From NCBI GenBank assembly GCA_017165825.1, contig CM029377.1, positions 23,678,386-23,742,385 of the forward strand: 64,000 nucleotides of DNA, read 5' to 3'. The stretch's first letter is position 1; each line of letters opens with the position of its first letter. Shown in pieces: positions 10,521-21,805 of this stretch. Below the pieces are notes generated by a model. It was not told the DNA's origin and ran no database searches. It was given only the letters and a program-made list of their open reading frames with translations. The translations under genes and the position numbers were made by a program. The DNA comes from Hepsetus odoe. Lineage: Eukaryota > Chordata > Actinopteri > Characiformes > Hepsetidae.

Positions 10521-12284
10521 TACATCATGAGCTAATAGATATTAATGTCTCATTACAGTGATTTTAATCTTTTTCAACCTTTCTCATTTATACACTAAAT
10601 TTAGATTCAATAACCGATTACCAGGTGCATTTAATTGTGTTTATCATAAACAGTGTGTAAGTGTTCCCTCAAGGGTAAAAACAAGTGCTTATGGTACATT
10701 TCTCAAGGGTAAAGGAGGCATAATGAACCTTTCCAAAAGCTAAAGTAGAATAGTAGCTGTTTTAAAGTGGAAGAATAATTCAAGACAGAGTCAGTCCACC
10801 TTAAAAAAATGCCACTGATACGCCGATAGTGCTTGAGTAGCACCAATGTCTAAGCATTGGTCCCATGACTGGGAGTTCAGTGCCTGCTGATGCCACTGTT
10901 CATGTTTGTCCTCTCTCTCTCTGGACAGGTGGGATGACCCTCTTCCCTAAATCACACTTCTCTCATGGAGTGTGTTGTGTATCAGCAACGAGCTGGCCAT
11001 CATGCATCCCACTAACCTAAGACTGAGGGTGCTGATTTGAGCAACGTCGGGCAACCACTCTGTGCTTTTTGCATTAGAGAATCATGAGCTCAGAGGAGTC
11101 ATATTATGCAACCCCCCCTCCAAAACAAAGCAGAATATTGCTCAAATCTAAGCGTCACGCTTGGAGTCATCCTCATATCTTATTCATTTATGGCTTGTTG
11201 AGCCCAACAGATGAGCACTCCACTGAAAAATAAAACAACAAAAAAAAAAAACCCCTCCTCTACTCTTGCTGTACAAGAAAAACTTCAGCAGATCATTCAT
11301 TGTAATGTCTAATCAGCAGTAACAAGGAGAATCAGACTCTCTGCAGTCACACAAACCCAAAACGTGAAACTGTTGAAAGGGTATGTGAGGTGAATCTGTT
11401 AGACTTACTAAACGAAAAAACTGAAATTAATAATCCAGACTAAACTTTTATTTGATTTATTTTTTATTTATTTCTTTCATCATAACTGGTAGTATGTCAG
11501 TTTATCCCTTTTTTCAGGATTCTTGACAGTTTTGAATGTTAGACAAGTGTGAAATACACTGTTAAAACAAAGAGTTCACATTCGTTTTGAAGCTATTTAA
11601 GAGTGGAGCTGTTCATCTCATCTATGTTTGGTCAACCTAGCAACAGTTGCTATGAAAGAATGCTTTTGATGGTGTAAGAGTTAAAAGCTTTTTTTCTGCT
11701 AATTAAAGAGTCTCTGATGTTTATGTTGCATTTTGTCTTAATATATTTGTCCTCCATCCAAGGACTTAAAGTAATGCTAAAGCAGTAATGAGCACCCCAG
11801 TCCGGGCGAGGGGAGTCTGTTGGTGTGTGTCTGTTTCGAGGCAAGTCTTGGGGGTTGTGTGGCTTGACCTGAGTCAAGACTATACAATCTGTCCCCAGAG
11901 GACAGCAGATCAGATACCCTGTGCAGGTTGTCTTAAATGAGTTTTTAGTGAATTTATAGTGTTTGGTTTGAACTGAATTTATAAGGCAAATGGATAAAGC
12001 CGTGTAAAACTGATAGGAGAAAATCCATATTTCTGTCCATTTAAGGGATAACAATGTCTGATTTATCTCAATAAAGTTAACCTGAAAGTTAAGAGACGTG
12101 TGTAATCTTGAAATCTAACAAACCTACATTAGAATTTTCACATTTTAAATTGTCCAATAATTTACTGCTATTAAAAATTGTTTAATAAACTTGCTCTGTC
12201 GCTTCACAGCAAGAAGGTCCTGGGTTCGATTCCCAAACGGGACAGTCCGGGTCCATTCTGTGTGGAGTGGACATGTTCTCCTTT
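10521..12284. other. No gene recognised
   Basis: AT-rich non-coding DNA. A short tRNA-like/SINE fragment lies at about 12195-12280 (GGTCCTGGGTTCGATTCCC, then a TGTGTGGAGTGGACATGTTCTCC-type stretch), resembling other fish SINEs. No conserved protein was seen in any frame. Confidence 0.6.
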
Positions 12285-12382
12285 CAATGTTAGTAATGCT
12301 GGAGGTGAGATTTGAACCTGGACGTTTTGGCCCCTTTCTGTAGGCACGTATCCTACCACTAGACCACCAGCACCCCAGTCAT
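12285..12382 (-). mobile_element. SINE family C fragment
   Basis: On the minus strand it shows TGGTCTAGTGGTAGGAT and a GGTTCAAATCTC-type B box, the tRNA-like head of family C. The remainder of the element is missing. A 20-base A run follows at 12421-12440. Confidence 0.6.
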
Positions 12383-12910
12383 TAATACTAGTAAATTATA
12401 TGTAAATATTTAGGACTATTAAAAAAAAAAAAAAAAAAAAACCTATTCACTGTGGCAAACATTTTCTTTATATGAGGAGTCAGACATAGTCAGCCTTCAG
12501 TTTCCTGACATCCTTTTTGCAGTTCATTCCGCAGGTGATGAGTTAAAGTGGGCAAAATGTTTCCGATGCCCGTTTAAAGCACCCCTGACCAGAGAGCACT
12601 GGCAAATGTGGTGTTAAATTAGTTTCAGATCAATAAGACGTTCCGGTATCCAGGATGAAGTTCACTGGCAGCCGGCAACCTGTCAGGAGGATCGAATGAG
12701 TTTTTGTTCCCCAGAAGAGTCACTTGTGACACAGATATGACTGGAGGGTGGACATGCTTCAGTGAGCTGGACAGTAATGCAGACCCAGCATGAAATATGG
12801 GATCCTCAGAACATTTCAGTGAGACATTACTGTACAGGACGTGTCCTCTTTAATGTGAAATCATCCTGATATTTAATATCCAGATTCTCAAATTTTACTC
12901 TTAATTATTA

Positions 12911-13015
12911 CACTTTATTAGAAACCCTCACTCTGGACTTCCACTCACTGGACACTTTATTAGAAACCTCCTCTCTGGACCTCCACTCACTAGACATTTT
13001 TTTTAGAAACCTCAT
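12911..13015 (+). repeat. Tandem repeat, about 45-bp unit
   Basis: About 2.4 copies of a unit containing CTTTATTAGAAACC and TCTGGAC.TCCACTCACT. A related unit on the opposite strand lies at about 22465-22565, so it belongs to a dispersed minisatellite-like repeat. Confidence 0.7.
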
Positions 13016-13408
13016 TTGTATTGTATCCTGTAAGTCACTGTCCTAAAAGTAAAGGACCACCAGACCAAGTTAAACCTTGGCTGAATTGAATTTTCGATGG
13101 TGAAACATCATCATCAGCTGAATCCATGAAACTGGTCCTTATTCAGAGACTTTGTGCAGCCTTGCGTATGTCCCACAGTGAGAGACGATACTTTAGAGAG
13201 AACAGACTGTCAGTCTCCAGGCCTTCGGATGAGTGGAGAAGGATGGAGAGAGGGATAAAGGAGAGAGAGAAAGTCTGATTAAATTGAAGTCCACCCTGGG
13301 CTGTACTGCACTCATGTGCCACAGACAACATCACTCATTATATAAAGACCCCGGTCTGAGCCTGGTGGAGGGTGAGATACTGTACCAGGTACAGGCCCTT
13401 TACCAGCT

Positions 13409-13410
<2 letters not shown>

Positions 13411-13456
<46 letters not shown>
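13411..13456 (+). repeat. (CA)n microsatellite
   Basis: A perfect CA dinucleotide run of about 46 bases. Confidence 0.95.
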
Positions 13457-13459
<3 letters not shown>

Positions 13460-14044
13460 GTGCTGAGTGTAGTTTAGGTGAACTATGCAGTGGCTGCACT
13501 GTGCTAAAGTGATTTGTGATGTAGCAGACAATGTTGATAAAACACCTTTCTGACTGAATCTCATCTTTCTCTCTCTCTCTCTCGTTTATGGTATTGAATA
13601 AGGGATGTGGTCACATTAAGTGCACACAGTTCAGCTGATACAGGAACTTATAGACATGCTGTAGTATATAACAGACAAGAGTATTTCTCCCTTTCCACAC
13701 TTCTATCTTTATCAATGCATTTTTCATGTGTAAATTAATCTACTTTATCTGCTGTTTTAACCCTTTATTCACCATTGTGCTCACTGTTGACATGGAAATG
13801 TTTAGATCTGTAGTGAAATGCGATGCTGCCTTTGAATCAAACTAATTTTTTAATTAAATCAAATTAAATTGTTCCTCTCATGAATAATTATAAGCTCATT
13901 AGACATTGTTTAAGCTCTTAAAGCTCTGCTTAGTTCTCTCACAGCAGTGGTGAGTGGTCAGACTCTTAAAACCACTGACAGCATTGATACTGTGTGCGTG
14001 CATGTGTGTGTACGTGCGTGTGTGTGTGTGCGTGTGTGCGCACG

Positions 14045-14154
14045 CACATGGGAGTGCAGGACTGTTACCCCTGCCTTCCCTCAGTGTGTGTGTGTGTGTG
14101 TGCACATGGGAGTGCAGGACTGTTACCCCTGCCTTCCCTCAGTGTTTGGCACAT
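14045..14154 (+). repeat. 58-bp tandem duplication with GT linker
   Basis: Two copies of CACATGGGAGTGCAGGACTG... starting at 14045 and 14103 are almost identical and are joined by a GT run. Confidence 0.85.
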
Positions 14155-14159
14155 TTTAA

Positions 14160-15377
14160 TTAACTGGGGCTCTTCTTGTCCTCTTTTATTCACAGGAATT
14201 GAACAAATAATAAATAATTTCAAAATAAGATTTCAAAATGAAAGATACCACCAGTTTGGAGAGGATGTAGAGGGACTAGCGTGCCTGCTTTCTTTGAGTC
14301 TGTGGTTCATCGCTGTGTCTTTTAGATTATTATTAGCTGCCAGTCCTACGGTGCCATTTAACCTATTACTGAGTGAAGGAGGAGAAAAGATTTATTAATT
14401 TTATGGCTAACAGTAAGTCATACTGTTTAATAAACAAATCCACGGGTCAGTTCCACTTGATGGAAGAGCTGGATGAGGGTTAAGGTTGAGAGAGGTTATG
14501 CTGATTTGTATTGGTATGTGCACATGTCTTATGTGCACCTGTACTGGGAAAAGAGGAAACCACCTGAGTAGGGTCGCCGGACTGTCTAGTCTACCTCCCG
14601 CTGAGAGAAACACAGTTCAGACAGACCAGGAGTATGAACAAAAAATAAATAAATTTATTAGGGAGATACCCAAACACCAAAGCTAAAGCTGTTACCATAC
14701 TAACTCACACATAGGGAAAAGGGGAACAAACACAGAGACATCCAGACTAACAAGGGACATTGAAGCACATACTGAACCTGAACGAGAAAACTGGGGATCT
14801 ACCTGAATATACTGGAACCTGAAATTTAACAAAGAATATTAGCGCAGAGGCTAATGCTAACCGCTAACCGCTAACAACTACTATCTAGCAGGGTTGAACT
14901 TGTATGTAAACAAGGTTATCATCAACACTGTGATGACAACATTCATATGAAAGCAGACAAATAATAGACTTATCTGAGAATGAATTCCAGGTTGCATCAC
15001 ATGAGGAACCAAAACGCCAACGCACCCAGTACACATTGCAATGTTCTATTTATTCCCCCTTGCTGCAGAGGTTCCACCAATGGTTCCACTTTGGTGATAT
15101 TTACAGCAAGAGTGCATTGACTCACAGCAACATGTTTGAGAAAGATCTACATGAGGCATGTATGATACATTTATTGTTATCTAAATATGATCTAAATGCA
15201 ATTCCCCGAAGCTTAGATAAGGAGGCACAGCCCTGAGAATCTCAACACATTAATGAAGAGATTTGTAGCCTACAGGTAAAAGCTCACACAGAAAAAAATC
15301 TTCAACATTTCTGCGGATAACACGAGTGCAGAAATGGTTAGCCACTGTGTATTCGCCTCTGATTCAAGAAATCATTG
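14160..15377. other. No gene recognised; flank of the IQ element insertion
   Basis: Unique-looking non-coding DNA with short open frames only. A 23-base segment at 14704-14726 recurs exactly at 15457-15479 inside the neighbouring LTR element. The insertion target of that element is GCTAG at 15378-15382. Confidence 0.55.
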
Positions 15378-15382
15378 GCTAG

Positions 15383-15456
15383 TGTCACGTGTGGGGTGGT
15401 TTTGGGCACGCTAGAGGGCGCTCTGCTCTGACTGAGCACACCGGAGCCTAAGCAGG
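15383..15456 (+). repeat. Truncated left LTR of IQ element copy 2
   Basis: The first 74 bases match 18574-18647 with two differences, then the match ends abruptly at AAGCAGG. The rest of the LTR and any primer-binding site are deleted. The junction is followed by a 23-base segment also found at 14704-14726. Confidence 0.85.
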
Positions 15457-15485
15457 CTCACACATAGGGAAAAGGGGAAGCAGTT

Positions 15486-15791
15486 CACCAATCACAGCGG
15501 TCCTTCCGCGGAGACAGCGCTGTGCACCAATCACAGCGATCCGTCCGCGGAGACCCCGCCCTGTATGAAACACGTTCATCAGAGGGGAAAAACCCCGCGA
15601 AAACAAAGAAAAAAGGGACGATGCCTCGAGGAAGAGGCTTCGTTCGCGCCTCTTTCTTTTCCGGCTCCTGCTCCCCACCAACCACAACGCTGGAAATCGG
15701 TGGAACCCGCTGCATTCACCAATCACAGCGCCTCATTCGCGAAGACAGCACCCAGCTCCAATCACAGCGCTCCATCAGCAAAGGCGGTGCC
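15486..15791 (+). promoter_or_regulatory. Repeated CCAAT-box block, GC-rich
   Basis: Imperfect units of about 36 bases begin CACCAATCACAGCG near 15486 and 15525. Further units start near 15716 (CACCAATCACAGCGCC) and 15756 (CTCCAATCACAGCGCT), with a diverged unit near 15675. Each carries a CCAAT motif followed by CpG-rich sequence such as CCGCGGAGAC. Clustered CCAAT boxes are typical of vertebrate promoters, so this may be the captured gene's promoter or 5' UTR. Parts are also open in the downstream frame, so a coding repeat is an alternative. Confidence 0.5.
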
Positions 15792-18409
15792 AAACAAGGA
15801 AGCTACGGTAAAGAATTCTCTTTGCACAGTTAATAGAGACGTTATGATAAAGAATTCTCCCGGCTCAGAGAAGCCGTTTCAGGCAGGAGTATTAACTGCA
15901 AGAGTCCAGGATTTAGAACACGATCTACAGGAATCTCAGAAGGTCTGGCTGTCTGTTCTGGGCGCAGAAAGACAGAACAAAAACATGTTAGTCGAGCAGC
16001 TCCAGGAAATAGAGGCGGAGCTAACCAAGAATCAAGAAATCAGTACACGAAGTCTGAATCTGGCCGCCTTGCAAACGAAGTGTGAAAAATTAGAGGAGGA
16101 CAACGCCTCTCTTCAGGCTGTGACACACCAGCTGCAGGTGAGTCACCAATCTCAAATACGTTCCCTTCAGGATGAGCTAGCTTCAGTAAAGGGGGAACTT
16201 CAGGAGAAGCAGGCTAGGCACCCTGAACGTGAGAACACAACCAGAGTGAGTAGCAGCAACAAAGTAGAAAAAAACACTTCCGGCATCCGGCAACCGGGGA
16301 GGTCAACCAAGAAGGCCCTTCGCAAGAGGGCAACACGGAGTCGACCCCCAAGCCCAGCACCACGAACCAGTCTGCTGCACCAAAGAAGAGGAGAGTTCGG
16401 GCACAGAGGAGAATCGAACATGAGGCTGCAGTAACCCTTCAGGTGCAGGTAAGGAAACACATAAACAGAAAGTACTACCTGAGGCTACGATGGGCAGCCA
16501 AGACTGTTCAGCGATATTATAGAGCTGGCAAGAAATTAAGTCTTTGAAGGAGAAAAAAAGGGCTGCCGTTGTTCTACAAGCTGCATTCCGAGGGATGAAG
16601 ACCAGACAGACTCTGAAACTGAAGCACCAGGCTGCCACTGTGATACAAAGTGCTTACAGGGCTCACTGTGCTCGAGCACGATACTTATACATCAAACAGA
16701 CTGTTGTTGCAACTCAGCTGAGGTATCGTTCCACACGTCAAGCCAGAAAACGGAGAGAGGAATTTTTGAAATTGCGCTCCGCTGCAATGTTCCTGCAAGC
16801 CTGCTTCAGAGGTCAAAGGGTCAGAAAGGCGGTGATCCTGCACCATCAGGCTGCTTCCCTGATTCAGGCTGCGTTCAGAAGACACAGGGAGGTAGTAAAG
16901 TACCAGGCCATAAGGAGGTCAGCCATCTTCATTCAAAGATATTATAGGTCCTACATTAAGGGCAAAAGTGAACATGAAAGATTCCAGGTGTTGAGAAGGT
17001 CAGCGATACGCATCCAGGCAGCTTTTAGAGGTTATTTAGTGCGAAAAAATGTTAATGCTATGAACAAAGCTGCTGTCATTATTCAGGCTGCTGGGAGAGT
17101 GCACCAGCGGGGATCTGTCTTCAAGAGGCCGCGCTGGGCAACAGGTGGTCGTCAGAGGAGGCTCGGAAGGTGGAGACCGGGACAGAGGTGTCAGATGTGT
17201 AAACATGCTGCGATGTGCTTGCAGAAGTCATTCAGAGAGGAGCCGGTGAGGGATCGGGCCGTGTGGCGCAGAAAGGCGAGGACAATCCAGTCCCACCTCG
17301 GAGGTGAACAGATCAGCTGCAGAAATGTTCGGATCGCAGAACAGGAGGAGTTGCTGACAGGACTCTACCAGCAGCTGACTGAAAGAGCCTCCATGCCACA
17401 GGTGAATGCAGCAGTCTCGAAGGACGGGGAGATGGGAAAAGAGGAGACTTTGTCTCAAGACAAAGGTGAGCGTCATGGAAGGAGCAGCAAATTCAGAGAA
17501 GGCAGAAAGGTCTCCAGATTAGAGATACAAGCTGTGATGGTTTTCCAAAGAGAGGGACTGAGGAGAACACATGAACAGAGAAACCAGATCGTATGCCAGA
17601 TAACAAGGAGAGTTGAGACTCCAACTGCTCAGGAGAAACTGGAGGCTAAAATAGCCACAATGGAGGAGCAGTTGCATCAGAGCAGGGCAGAGCTGATACG
17701 GGTGCAGGACCACCACATCGCTCTGTAGGCTGACCTGAGAGAGGCCCGTTATGAGGCCAGCAAGCTCACAGAGCTAGAAAAACAGGTCAGAGGTATGGAA
17801 GTGAAATTGGCACTCATCGAATCTCAACTCACTTCTCCGACACCAGTGCCTGCTGGAACCCAGAGGGCAAAAGCCAAAACAGAGCATCTGGAGAACAGTC
17901 CAGCGGAGAAACAGGGAACGAATGCAGAGAGGGAGCAGCTGCCTTCAGACCCCCTAGCGTCGGCTCGCCCCCACAATTCAGCAAACCCAGAACAAGGTGA
18001 CTTATGGAGGGAGCCAAGTAGAACTCCTCATAGTGGAACCAGAAGCTGGGACACTGCGTCGCCGGGCCCCAAGCGACCAGGAAGTATGACCAAGAAAAGG
18101 AAAAAGGCAAAAGACACCAACAAGAATCAGTTCAGGGAAATGGACAAGAACTTCGGCACCGTAGATTCGGGGAGGAGAGACGTGCGGAACACGGCTGACA
18201 GGGGTTGTAAGCAGAGTTTAGACTCGTTGAAAAAGACTTCCTCTGTGAACCCTGTAATGTCTCTGTTTAGCTCCCTTTCAGGTTCAGTCGAGTCCAGACA
18301 TTCCGCGGAGTCAGGCAAAGCCTCCAGGGACTTCAGAGCCGAGTTCAGGCACCGGTCAAAAAGGTGGACTGAACTGCTGGGATTCCCCTCACCACCACCA
18401 GCTGCCTGA
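15565..18409 (+). pseudogene. IQ-motif / coiled-coil protein gene (copy 2, nearly open)
   Basis: Three open segments together encode one protein type. 15565-16434 gives 289 residues: a basic leader, then a heptad-rich coiled coil from about residue 105 (VQDLEHDLQESQKVW..., LEEDNASLQ). From about 16380 the frame changes to an IHEAAVTLQ-type start of the IQ array and stops at 16547. The array then runs open at 16544-17728 with about nine IQ-like units, including AAVVLQAAFRGMKTR, AATVIQSAYRAHCAR, RSAIRIQAAFRGYLVR and AAVIIQAAGR. A single TAG at 17726-17728 (CAG in copy 1) separates this from an in-frame tail to 18409: coiled coil (LTELEKQVRGME), then a Ser/Pro/Lys-rich C terminus. Two frameshifts and one stop are the only lesions seen. 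No introns are visible. IQ repeats normally bind calmodulin or myosin-type light chains; function here is not shown. Confidence 0.65.
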
Positions 18410-18557
18410 CATGACTGGTCGGAGGTCCTTTTGGTGTTTTTTGTTGTGGACCTGACCGTGTGTCCCCACAAAGGACTTCTGTTTTTTCATGTAGTTTTGT
18501 TGTTCTTGGCCTCCCCCCCGGGGCTTGGCCAAGTTTTGGCGCTTCGGGAGCCGCGCC

Positions 18558-18573
18558 TTTTGGGGGGGGGTTC
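18558..18573 (+). other. Polypurine tract of IQ element copy 2
   Basis: TTTTGGGGGGGGTTC lies immediately before the right LTR, and copy 1 has TTTTGGGGAGGGATTC in the same place. Such a tract primes plus-strand DNA synthesis in LTR elements, which supports retroviral-style replication of the unit. Confidence 0.7.
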
Positions 18574-18910
18574 TGTCACGTGTGGGGTGGTTTTGGGCAC
18601 GTTAGAGGGCACTCTGCTCTGACTGAGCACACCGGAGCCTAAGCAGGCACAGGTGTGCATCATTGGGGCTGACTATTTAAGCCCCGATGAGTCAGAGCAG
18701 AGCGCGGCTCATTGGTTAGGCTAAGCCTACACGTAAAGGGTGGTTCTGATTTAGGTTTTTGGGATTTGTATGACTTGGTTTAGGCTGCAGTTCTCCTGTT
18801 CGCAGGTTCTGCTTCGAACTGCAGCCCTTGTGTCGTGCTTTTGTAACCTGTGTACAATAAAACAGTGCTCCAAACTCCTGGCTCCACTCTGGTACCCCGC
18901 CACCGTTACA
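18574..18910 (+). repeat. Right LTR of IQ element copy 2
   Basis: 337 bp from TGTCACGTG to CCGTTACA. TATTTAA at 18674-18680 is the probable TATA box and AATAAA at 18856-18861 the poly(A) signal, giving a U3-R-U5 layout. The early AGAGGGC.CTC segment resembles a CTCF core. It is colinear with 3182-3536 and shares its first third with the solo LTR at 53454-53731. Confidence 0.85.
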
Positions 18911-18915
18911 GCTAG

Positions 18916-19486
18916 TTATTGCAAATAGGCCCATCTGTGCTTTTGACATAAATGAATTAATCTTTTCCGTTACCCCAGGGGTAGACAGTGACAGGGCCAA
19001 AGCAATAGGGGGCTTGAGAAGTACTCTTCCACCAGGAAACCAGATCTGGATATTATCTAGAAAACAGACAAATCGGATTTGTTTGAAACCATTTAAGCAA
19101 ATCTACTTGAGAGTATCTGACAATATGACACAGTTTGAGACTGGACCTTGATAACGTGTTATATAAGCTTCCATTACTTGTTAACATTAGCCTTGTAGCT
19201 TCAGTGAATAACATCAGATGCCAAACTTGCCTGGTTGACTATGTGGGGTAAGAGGAATACAGTGTAGACTTTAGTTTATTTATTTATACATATACATATT
19301 TCTGTCAAACTGTCCCTTTAAGGAAACTCAAGCAGTGATCTAAGTGAGCCTCATATTTTACTTCCTCAAATAAGTGCCCTTGGTGATGCAGCCTGCGTTG
19401 ACTCCACAATTGAGAGGATGTGGCGGTGCAAAATTAGACTCAAATCAGCTCCAAAATGCATTTAAATGTCCACAATTCAATTTGCC
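18916..19486. other. No gene recognised
   Basis: Non-coding flank on the right of the IQ element, moderately AT-rich. No repeat family or open frame of note was recognised. Confidence 0.55.
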
Positions 19487-19728
19487 GGGGCAGTGGTGGC
19501 CTAGTGGTTAGGGCGTTGGCCACGTGCTCGGTGGATCGGGGGTTTGAACCCCTTCCCAATAGGTTGCCCTGAGGTACCCTTGAGCAAGGTGCCATCCCCG
19601 TCCCGCTCCTCCCTGTGTTGGGCTGGCGACCTGTCTAGGGTGAATCCCCCGTCCTTGCCCTGTGTGTGCTGGGTTGGACGCCAGCACTCCCCAGCGACCC
19701 CGTTTGGGACAAGCAGAAGATGGATGGA
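19487..19728 (+). mobile_element. SINE family A copy
   Basis: Full head with GTGGCCTAGTGGTTAGGGCG and a GGGGTTTGAACCCC B-box region, the GGGCTGGCGACCTGTC body block and a GATGGATGG tail. Flanks TTCAATTTGCC and TTCAAAATGCC may be an eroded target duplication. Confidence 0.85.
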
Positions 19729-19918
19729 GTTCAAAATGCCCCCACAGGCTGTACAGTGTACAACAGATTAGTGCAAGGGTGAACTGCAGTCACATTAAAA
19801 TGAGGTTTTATTGCATTGTTTTCTGTATTTATTGCACTGTTTATTGCATAAAAAAATGCAGTTATTACAGTGCAATCAAGGCTGAAAATGAACCAAGCCA
19901 CTAGGGATGCCCAAGCCA

Positions 19919-20138
19919 ATGAAAGTGAAAACCCACAGCAGACAGTGAACCACAACAAAATTGGACTTCTGCATTTAACCCACACACACTCAAACACTGT
20001 TCAGCAGTGGGCAGCTATTGAAAGCACCCAGGGAGCAGTGACAGGGATGGTACCTTGCTCAAGGGTACCTCAGGGCAACCTACTGGGAAGGGGTCTGATC
20101 ATGTGGCTAACGCCCTAACCACTAGGCCACCGCTGCCC
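19919..20138 (-). mobile_element. SINE family B copy
   Basis: On the minus strand the order is A-box-like GGCCTAGTGGTTAGGGCG, TTGCCCTGAGGTACCCTTGA, and the GTGGTTCACTGTCTGCTGTG end. It is close to full length. Confidence 0.85.
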
Positions 20139-20358
20139 TACCACTGCACTTCCTCATGTCGGTCCCAAGCCCGGAAAAATGGGGCGGGTTATGCCATGAA
20201 GGGCATGCAGTGTAAAACTTTTGCCAAATCAATATGTGGACAACGAAACCAATTTCCATGCCGGATTGGTTGAGGCCCGGGTTACCAATGACCTACCAAC
20301 GACCACCAGCATTGCTGTTAGCCTACAGGGTGCTGGTGGAAATTGGGCTACTGTTGGC

Positions 20359-21704
20359 CAAAGGAGAAGAAGAAGAAGAAGGGGAAATAGGCATGTCTGG
20401 AGGGAGGAGGAGAAAGGGGAAATGGAGGAAAGTGGAAGTGAGGGTAGGAACTTTGAATGTTGGCAGCATGACTAAAGGTAAAGCATGGTAAAGGTAGAGA
20501 ATTAGTTGATATGATGGAGAGAAGGAAGGTTGATATTTTGTGTGTGAGAAAATAGATGAAAGGGTAGTAAGGCTTGGTATTGGATGGAAGGAGGAATGGG
20601 GGAGGTATTATCCTGAAGGGATAGTATGTGAAGAGTGTTTTGGAGGTGAAGGGGATGTCAGATAGGGTTATGAGTTTGAAGCTGGAAGTTGAAGGTGTCA
20701 TAATGAATGTTGTTAGTGCTTATGCCCCACAAGTTGGTTGTGAGATGGATGAGAAAGAAGAATTCTGGAGTGAGTTAAATGAAGTGAAAGAGAGAGTACC
20801 CAGGGGTGAGAGAGTGGTAATTGGAAAAGTAGAAATTGAGGGCAGAGGATCAAGCGTTGAAGACTGAAGAAGGAGGACTGCAAGGTGAAATTCAGGCAGG
20901 AGTTAACACGGGCACTGGGAGGTGTTGAAGAGCTGCCAGATTGCTGGTAAACTACTGCAGAAGTGATAAGGTAGACAGCTAGAAAGGTACTTGGTGTGAC
21001 ATCTGGAAAGAAGGAGGAGGATAAGGAAACCTGGTGGTGGACCTATGAAAAGTCCAGGAGTATATACAGAGAGAGGCAGGTGAAGAAGTGGGATAGTCAC
21101 AGAGAAGAAGAAAGTAGACAGGAGTACAAGGAGATGAAGTGCAGGATGAAGAAAACAGTGGCGAAGGCTAAAGATGAGGTGTTTGGTGAACTGTGTGAGG
21201 GGTTGGAAAGTAAGGAGGGAGAAAAGGAACTATACGATTGGCTAGATAGAGAGACTGAGCTAGAAAAGATGTGCAGCAGGTCAGGGTGATTAAGGATAGA
21301 AATTGAAACATACTCACAGGTGAACAAAGTGTGTTGAGGAGATTAAAGGAGTTCTGATGGAGGGGTTAATAAATGAAGAGAATGAAGAGAATGAGAGAGA
21401 GAGAAGGTTGGATGAAGTGAGGATAGTGAACCAGGAATTGCAGCAAATAAGCAAGATGGAAAGGGGGAAAAGGCAGCAATAAAAAAGATGCAGAATGGAA
21501 AGGCTGTTGGTTCTGATGAAATACCTGTGGAAGCCTGGAGGTGTTTAGGAGAGTTGGCAGTGGAGTTTATGACCAGATTGTTTAACACAATGCTGCATGG
21601 TGTTTGCATGAGTTAAATACAGAGGTCCAATTTCATTGTGGTTCGCTGTGTGTTGTGACCTCACAATGACAAGAATAGTCACTTTTACTTTTCACTTTCA
21701 CATA
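20359..21704 (+). mobile_element. LINE 5' part fused to a SINE 3' tail (apparent chimera)
   Basis: 20359-21594 is RTE-like LINE: a GTLNVGSMT-type endonuclease start near 20450, a VMNVVSAYAPQVGCEM-like endonuclease block near 20710, then the linker through a GKAVGSDEIPVEAWRCLGELAVEF-like RT start. At about 21595 it changes into the 3' half of SINE family B (GGTGTTTGCATGAGTTAAAT to CACTTTCAC) and ends at about 21704. Flanks TACTGTTGGC (20349-20358) and TACTGATTGGC (21705-21715) look like a target duplication of the whole fused unit. Frames are broken by indels. Confidence 0.65.
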
Positions 21705-21805
21705 TACTGATTGGCTAGACAGAGACATTTTTTATAATTTAATGTAATAACATAGTGCACTGTATTTTTCTATGCACTGTATTCTACATTATACATCCCC
21801 CCATG

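Larger units (their letters stand above)
15383..18910 (+). mobile_element. Non-autonomous LTR element with IQ-motif gene, copy 2
   Basis: The element begins with TGTCACGTG and ends with CCGTTACA. It is flanked by a 5-bp target duplication GCTAG (15378-15382 and 18911-18915), as expected for integrase-mediated LTR insertion. The left LTR is cut to 74 bp; the right LTR is complete (337 bp) and preceded by a polypurine tract. Between them is an IQ/coiled-coil coding region, with no gag, protease, RT or integrase motifs. A second copy at 480-3536 shares the internal gene and LTR, so the gene is part of the mobile unit. The two LTR starts differ at 2 of 74 positions, suggesting a fairly recent insertion. 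It is best read as a host cDNA captured by a non-autonomous LTR element. Confidence 0.8.
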
